A stretch of 9,221 nt of DNA from an archaeon. Lineage in GTDB: Archaea > Hydrothermarchaeota > Hydrothermarchaeia > Hydrothermarchaeales > Hydrothermarchaeaceae. Under the pieces are notes generated by a model, which saw only the letters and a list, made by a program, of their open reading frames with translations, was not told the DNA's origin and did no database searches. Position 1 is the stretch's first letter; each line of letters begins with the position of its first letter. This document shows positions 5,944 through 9,221 of the stretch, piece by piece. Location: assembly GCA_018830205.1 (NCBI GenBank), contig JAHJSX010000186.1, forward strand, positions 1 to 9,221, written 5' to 3'. Position numbers and translations under genes: made by a program.

Positions 5944-7335
5944 ATGAAAGTCCATGACCGCTGCAAGACATGCCTTCTAGAGCAAAGTGCGCGAACTTTT
6001 TTTATTGTAGGTCTTGATGACAAAGCGAGGAAGGATGCTCTCAAATACATGGAGGACTTCATAAATGAGAGATTCACGCCTGAGAGAATTACAGCAGAGC
6101 TTGGCACAGAAGTCCACAAGGAGCTTAAGAGAATTACAGGAAAAGACCCCTACGACATCGAAAAGAAGCGCTCGAATAAGGCGGCACTCGCGCTTGTTCC
6201 ATATGCAAGGGCTCTGATTGAGAGATCCGATGACCATCTTTTCCAGTCCTTCAAAATCGCGATTGCCGGAAATTTGATAGATTTTGGGACATACGACTTC
6301 GACGTTGAAGAAAAGGCATCTGAAATCAGGGATGCGCTAATGGACGAGTTCGAAATCGATGCCTCTGAAAAGTTAAAGGAACAAATAAAAAATTCAAAGA
6401 AAATCCTCTACCTCTGCGACAATGCCGGCGAGATTGTATTTGACAAGCTATGTATAGAGGAAATCCAGAAGCTCGGGCCTGTCGTCACGGCAGCTGTCAA
6501 ATCAGGGCCAATCGTAAACGATGCGACAATGGAGGACGCGAAAGTGGCAGGGCTTGACGGCGTGTGCAGGGTAATTGAGACAGGGACAGACAGTGTTGGC
6601 GTGAATCTAGAGGAAGCAAGCATGGAGTTCAAGGAAGAGCTTACATCCACAGACCTCATAATCGCAAAAGGCCAGGGCCACTTCGAGACGATGGATGATA
6701 TGAAACTGCCGATTGCGTATCTTTTAAAGGCAAAATGCAAGACTGTTGCCCATGCGCTTGATGTTGAACTAAAGTCAAGTGTTGTGATGCTTAATCATAC
6801 TTTGCAAGAAAACGTATTTCCTCACCTCAATCCAGGCAAAGAGACAAAAAAAGAACCACAGGAGGATTCAATTTTTAATATTATAAAACTTAAACAAAGT
6901 TTATCAAACATTACCTTGCCAAAATGGACTCGTCGGTGGGTGAGCAGGATGGAAATACTTCAAAAAAGAGCTCATTTTTCAATCTTTATTACTAGTGGTG
7001 TAATTTTATTAGCATTTTTATCAGTTAGTTCTGGATACATTTCTCTTGAAAATTTAATGGGAGCAAGTAAGGAAACAATGCCAGCAGAAACCCCAAAAAT
7101 ACCAAGTAATGGCGTAGTAATTGGCGGTGCAGGATTCATTGCCATTTTTGCATTTTTGTGGGTAAGAATTGAAAATCTGAAAAACGACTATGAAAGTGTT
7201 TCTAAAGACATAGGCGAAATTAAAGACAATATCAAAAAGATGAGAAACGAAGTTGAAGAAAATGTTAGAGAGATTAAAATAGATGTAGAAAAAGAAACCG
7301 CAGAGATAAAAAATGAAATAAAGAGGTCTTCATAA
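5944..7335 (+). CDS. DUF89 phosphatase-like protein with a foreign-looking C-terminal membrane/coiled-coil extension
   Basis: Residues 1 to about 284 form a complete DUF89 domain. It has the N-terminal CKTC (C7, C10), LCDNAGEIVFD (157-167), GPIVNDATMEDA (188-199) and IAKGQGHFE (240-248). Known: DUF89 proteins are metal-dependent damage-control phosphatases acting on phosphorylated metabolites; D159, N160 and D193 are candidate metal ligands. Archaeal members are usually about 280-290 residues; this frame continues to 463. The extension has a linker (285-340), membrane segments near 345-362 and 389-407, and a charged coiled coil (408-460). Base composition falls sharply: G/C is 34 of 60 at 6481-6540 and 14 of 60 at 6961-7020. 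It may be a true fusion, or two genes whose boundary was lost. GTG 6940 or ATG 6949, in frame behind GGTGA, could start a separate membrane protein. The other two frames stop at 6785-6787 and 6792-6794, just where the DUF89 match ends. Confidence 0.8.
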   Translation: MKVHDRCKTCLLEQSARTFFIVGLDDKARKDALKYMEDFINERFTPERITAELGTEVHKELKRITGKDPYDIEKKRSNKAALALVPYARALIERSDDHLFQSFKIAIAGNLIDFGTYDFDVEEKASEIRDALMDEFEIDASEKLKEQIKNSKKILYLCDNAGEIVFDKLCIEEIQKLGPVVTAAVKSGPIVNDATMEDAKVAGLDGVCRVIETGTDSVGVNLEEASMEFKEELTSTDLIIAKGQGHFETMDDMKLPIAYLLKAKCKTVAHALDVELKSSVVMLNHTLQENVFPHLNPGKETKKEPQEDSIFNIIKLKQSLSNITLPKWTRRWVSRMEILQKRAHFSIFITSGVILLAFLSVSSGYISLENLMGASKETMPAETPKIPSNGVVIGGAGFIAIFAFLWVRIENLKNDYESVSKDIGEIKDNIKKMRNEVEENVREIKIDVEKETAEIKNEIKRSS

Positions 7336-7336
7336 A

Positions 7337-7663
7337 ATGTCAATGATAGGTAAAATGGCGGGTTTGTACACTTTTCTTGTTTATATGCTGAATGTGATTG
7401 TTGGCGGCCTGTTGCTTGGAGCTTTTTATATTGAAGTGTATTTTAAGAGTCAAGCATTAACTCTTTTATCTTCTATTATTCTCATAACAACTGGTGTGTT
7501 TTCATTATATTCCCAGGGAAAATATTCAGATAAAAAATGGCGAACACGATATTTAAATTGGTTTGATTTGGATATTAAAAATGATTATCATCTGTTTTTC
7601 TTAAATTCCTTATTCCTTTTAATATTTGTAATAATTACTTTTGTTGTACTTGAAGTTTTTTAA
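7337..7663 (+). CDS. Small three-helix membrane protein, function unknown
   Basis: This 108-residue integral membrane protein has hydrophobic segments near residues 10-32, 38-58 and 84-108. A basic, aromatic loop between helices 2 and 3 contains KYSDKKWRTRYLNWFDLD. I do not recognise the family. ATG 7337 is one base after the stop of the DUF89-extension frame, with GAGGT (7323-7327) 9 bases upstream; ATG 7343 is an alternative. Tight spacing and shared AT-rich composition say it belongs with the upstream membrane/coiled-coil segment, possibly as a two-component membrane complex. The stop codon overlaps a T-tract. Candidate roles (transporter accessory, toxin or defence effector, stress protein) cannot be separated from sequence. 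Confidence 0.75.
   Translation: MSMIGKMAGLYTFLVYMLNVIVGGLLLGAFYIEVYFKSQALTLLSSIILITTGVFSLYSQGKYSDKKWRTRYLNWFDLDIKNDYHLFFLNSLFLLIFVIITFVVLEVF
7656..7661 (+). terminator. T-tract at the end of the membrane gene
   Basis: Six T overlap the stop codon of the membrane protein gene, 20 bases before the end of the convergent DUF1015 gene. It could end plus-strand transcription in the archaeal way. No stem is needed or clearly visible. Confidence 0.35.
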
Positions 7664-7680
7664 ACGCGCTTCCTGTCCCT

Positions 7681-8934
7681 CTAAATCTTATTCATAACAA
7701 GCCCCGTTAAAAGCTTTGGATAAAAATATGTGGCCTTGCCTGGCATCTTCTCCCCGTTTTGGGCAATACGCTTTACCTCTTCGAGCTTTGTTGGGTTGAC
7801 AAAGATTACGACGTTTCCTTCCTCTTTTGATTTATCAACCGCCTCAGACTCATCTATAATGTATGAAAGGTGGTCCTTTCCAACAATAAGGTCGATTAGG
7901 AGGGTGTGGATTACAGTTACATCAAGCATCTTCCAGTCCCTTGACTTCCCGTGATTTGCCATATTGTCCATCACGCTTTCATCTTTCAGGTGCAGGAAGT
8001 AGCACTCGCCGCCGAAGCACATGCCAAAGACATGATGTTCGCGGTTCATCGCCTTTAATTTTTCAAACATCACCGTCTCTCCCACCTTCTCAACATCGAA
8101 ATACTTCTCAACCTCCCACATCTGGGATATATCAAAACCAACATTGCTCAAAAGCCTGTGCGCAGGCAGAATCGTAATGCCGCCGCTTGCCATGTTCGTG
8201 TAGTACATCATAGTGTAATCGTAGGCATCCGAACCGTTCTCCTCGCGAATTTGGTCCCGGAGCATCAGGGCCGTTGTGTAACGGTGGTGGCCGTCTGCTA
8301 TAAAGAGCTGCTTTTCCTTCATCTCTAGTGCGACTTTTGCGATAACGCCAGCATCGTCAATCTTCCAGAAGCGATTGGCAACGCCATCGGAATTTACTTC
8401 GTAGATTGGGGGTGCTTTAATTTTTTCTTTGATTATTTCCTCAACCTTTTTTTCAGGGTCAGAGTACATAGTGAATATCTGCGAGAGGTTCGTCTTGGTG
8501 GTGCCCATGAGGTGCAGGCGGTCGCCTATGGCCTTCTTCAGGGTCTCTTCGTGGGGCAGAATCACATTCTTCTCGTACTCCTCAAGCTTTACAAGCGATA
8601 TCAGCCCAAGCATCCGCCTGTTTTCGTCTTTTCCGGCGATTCTTGCAGAATACTTCTGCTCGAGGATGTATATACTGGGCTTCTCATCACGGATGAGAAC
8701 CCCTTCCTCAAGCCAACTTTTGAGATAGTCCCTTGCCCTCGTATAGGGATTATTGTCCGGGGTGTCATCGGCGTATTTTTCCCCAAGAATAAGCCTTATC
8801 ACGTTTTTGTCGTGAAGTGTGTGAAACTTGCGTGCCTCATCAGGTGATATAACGTCATATGGGGGCGCGACCACATTCCCTATATCGACATCTTCTGAAT
8901 ACCTGATGCCCCGAAACGGCAGAATTTCAACCAT
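7681..8934 (-). CDS. DUF1015 family protein (COG4198-like)
   Basis: This 417-residue protein matches DUF1015 over its full length. Landmarks are VEILPFRGIRY at the N-terminus, VVAPPYDVIS (21-30), LPHEET (126-131), FIADGHHRYTTAL (211-223, with D214, H216, H217 and R218), and a C-terminal MPGKATYFYPKLLTGLVM. The DGHHR motif resembles the DGxHR motif of ParB-like and SerK-type proteins, which suggests nucleotide or phosphate chemistry. No firm function is known to me. It is soluble, with no membrane segments. The upstream sequence has no Shine-Dalgarno, and a TATA-like element lies about 25 bases before the ATG, so the message is probably leaderless. It converges on the AT-rich membrane genes with 17 bases between stop codons. 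Composition is like that of the mevalonate operon, so it is native sequence. Confidence 0.92.
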   Translation of the reverse strand: MVEILPFRGIRYSEDVDIGNVVAPPYDVISPDEARKFHTLHDKNVIRLILGEKYADDTPDNNPYTRARDYLKSWLEEGVLIRDEKPSIYILEQKYSARIAGKDENRRMLGLISLVKLEEYEKNVILPHEETLKKAIGDRLHLMGTTKTNLSQIFTMYSDPEKKVEEIIKEKIKAPPIYEVNSDGVANRFWKIDDAGVIAKVALEMKEKQLFIADGHHRYTTALMLRDQIREENGSDAYDYTMMYYTNMASGGITILPAHRLLSNVGFDISQMWEVEKYFDVEKVGETVMFEKLKAMNREHHVFGMCFGGECYFLHLKDESVMDNMANHGKSRDWKMLDVTVIHTLLIDLIVGKDHLSYIIDESEAVDKSKEEGNVVIFVNPTKLEEVKRIAQNGEKMPGKATYFYPKLLTGLVMNKI

Positions 8935-8953
8935 GATAGGGCATGTCCAAGGG

Positions 8954-8968
8954 GATATATTAATATTA
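8954..8968 (-). promoter_or_regulatory. TATA-like promoter of the DUF1015 gene, suggesting a leaderless transcript
   Basis: Read on the minus strand, TTAATATA (8963 to 8956) is centred about 25 bases before the DUF1015 ATG. Archaeal TATA boxes usually lie about 25 bases before the transcription start, which would place that start at the ATG. The core ATATTAATAT (8957-8966) is a perfect palindrome, so it could also direct plus-strand transcription. Confidence 0.6.
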
Positions 8969-9029
8969 CTCTGGCAAACGACCTATTATGAACATCACTG
9001 ATGAGGTGGATATGTTTGAGGCATTCCAG

Positions 9030-9051
9030 AGGTCTGCAGGTTAACAGACCT
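9030..9051. terminator. Small hairpin after the cysteine-rich gene
   Basis: AGGTCTG (9030-9036) and CAGACCT (9045-9051) form a 7-bp perfect stem with an 8-base loop. It begins 3 bases beyond the stop of the minus-strand cysteine-rich gene. No T-run follows it on the minus strand, so it may be a 3' RNA stabiliser or weak terminator, or chance. Confidence 0.4.
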
Positions 9052-9054
9052 TCT

Positions 9055-9221
9055 TCAGTCGCCGCAGCTGTCGCTTGTACAGCCGCAACCTTGCTGTTCG
9101 GTCATCTTTTTCGCGCAATCCATGCAGATATGAAGATTCCCTGTGCCGTCGCAAAGAATCACTGACCCATCATGGTTGTTTAACTCATTATTGCAGCCGT
9201 CCATATCGCAGGCGCGGGGGA
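9055..9221 (-). CDS. Cysteine-rich, probably metal-binding small protein, 3' part
   Basis: The frame is open to the window edge; 54 residues and the TGA (9057 to 9055) are visible, and the start is probably outside. Eight cysteines are arranged as ACDMDGC, then VILCDGTG, HICMDC, and a terminal GCGCTSDSC. The C-x4-C, single C and C-x2-C spacing followed by an HIC(M)DC pair suggests a zinc-ribbon or treble-clef-like domain. The terminal CGC...C tail may be a second metal site. An internal ATG in DMDGC could be a start but would split the first cysteine pair, so an upstream start is preferred. I do not recognise a named family. No membrane segment or signal peptide is visible. A hairpin follows the stop. 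It differs in cysteine pattern from the seven-cysteine protein at 5304. Confidence 0.75.
   Translation of the reverse strand, partial: PRACDMDGCNNELNNHDGSVILCDGTGNLHICMDCAKKMTEQQGCGCTSDSCGD

Larger units (their letters stand above)
6790..7663. other. AT-rich island with two membrane-protein coding segments
   Basis: Composition and codon choice change abruptly near 6790 and return to normal at the DUF1015 gene (7681). Hand counts of G/C per 60 bases are 34 at 6481-6540, 27 at 6601-6660, 14 at 6961-7020, 17 at 7441-7500 and 17 at 7501-7560. The island contains the extension of the DUF89 frame and the three-helix protein at 7337. I found no terminal inverted repeats, target duplications, integrase or transposase, so the acquisition route is not visible. 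Confidence 0.55.

Noticed and set aside
6780..7680. Direct repeats or terminal inverted repeats marking a transposon around the AT-rich island
   Set aside because: Comparing the two borders by eye gave no convincing repeat or target duplication, and no transposase or integrase is encoded.
7730..8847. Plus-strand open frames opposite DUF1015
   Set aside because: They are serine/arginine-rich shadow translations with no motifs; the minus-strand DUF1015 frame is complete and conserved.
1..9221. tRNA, rRNA or CRISPR arrays
   Set aside because: No cloverleaf-like segment, conserved rRNA stretch or regularly spaced repeats were seen on either strand.

Overview
The window looks like archaeal chromosome, probably euryarchaeal. 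The evidence is a UbiX-UbiD-aconitase X gene set, an archaeal-type site-2 protease, DUF89 and DUF1015 proteins, TATA-box-like promoters, frequent AGG/AGA arginine codons and overlapping ATGA/GTGA gene junctions. The species cannot be named from the sequence alone.

Positions 1-5198 (+) hold one tightly packed operon that enters from outside the window. In order it has the C-terminal part of a UbiX flavin prenyltransferase, a UbiD-family decarboxylase, the aconitase X large subunit, an ATP-grasp enzyme, the aconitase X small subunit (DUF126) and an M50 site-2 protease. UbiX, UbiD and the two AcnX subunits are the signature enzymes of the archaeal mevalonate pathway. In that pathway AcnX dehydrates (R)-mevalonate 5-phosphate to trans-anhydromevalonate 5-phosphate, and the prenylated-FMN-dependent UbiD enzyme decarboxylates it to isopentenyl phosphate. 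UbiX makes the prenyl-FMN cofactor. The ATP-grasp gene sits between the two AcnX subunit genes, and the protease gene is translationally coupled to the end. Both are unexplained partners of membrane-lipid precursor synthesis.

Positions 5199-5640 hold a promoter, a 79-residue seven-cysteine protein of unknown function with a dyad in front of its ribosome binding site, a T-tract, and a second promoter region. That promoter serves a 100-residue probable winged-helix protein (5639-5941) and a DUF89 gene (5944-7335), separated by 2 bases.

The DUF89 gene is the oddest locus. Its family-like part ends near residue 284 (about 6798). It then continues in frame for about 180 residues of AT-rich sequence encoding two membrane segments and a charged coiled coil. 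A small AT-rich three-helix membrane protein follows at once (7337-7663). The base composition drops abruptly from about 6790 to 7663, suggesting an acquired two-gene membrane module that captured or replaced the end of the DUF89 gene.

On the minus strand, a DUF1015 protein (7681-8934) converges on this island. It has a TATA-like element about 25 bases before its ATG and no Shine-Dalgarno sequence, so it is probably read from a leaderless transcript. At the right edge, a cysteine-rich minus-strand gene (9055-9221) runs out of the window and ends just before a small hairpin. No tRNA, rRNA, CRISPR array, insertion sequence or replication origin was seen.
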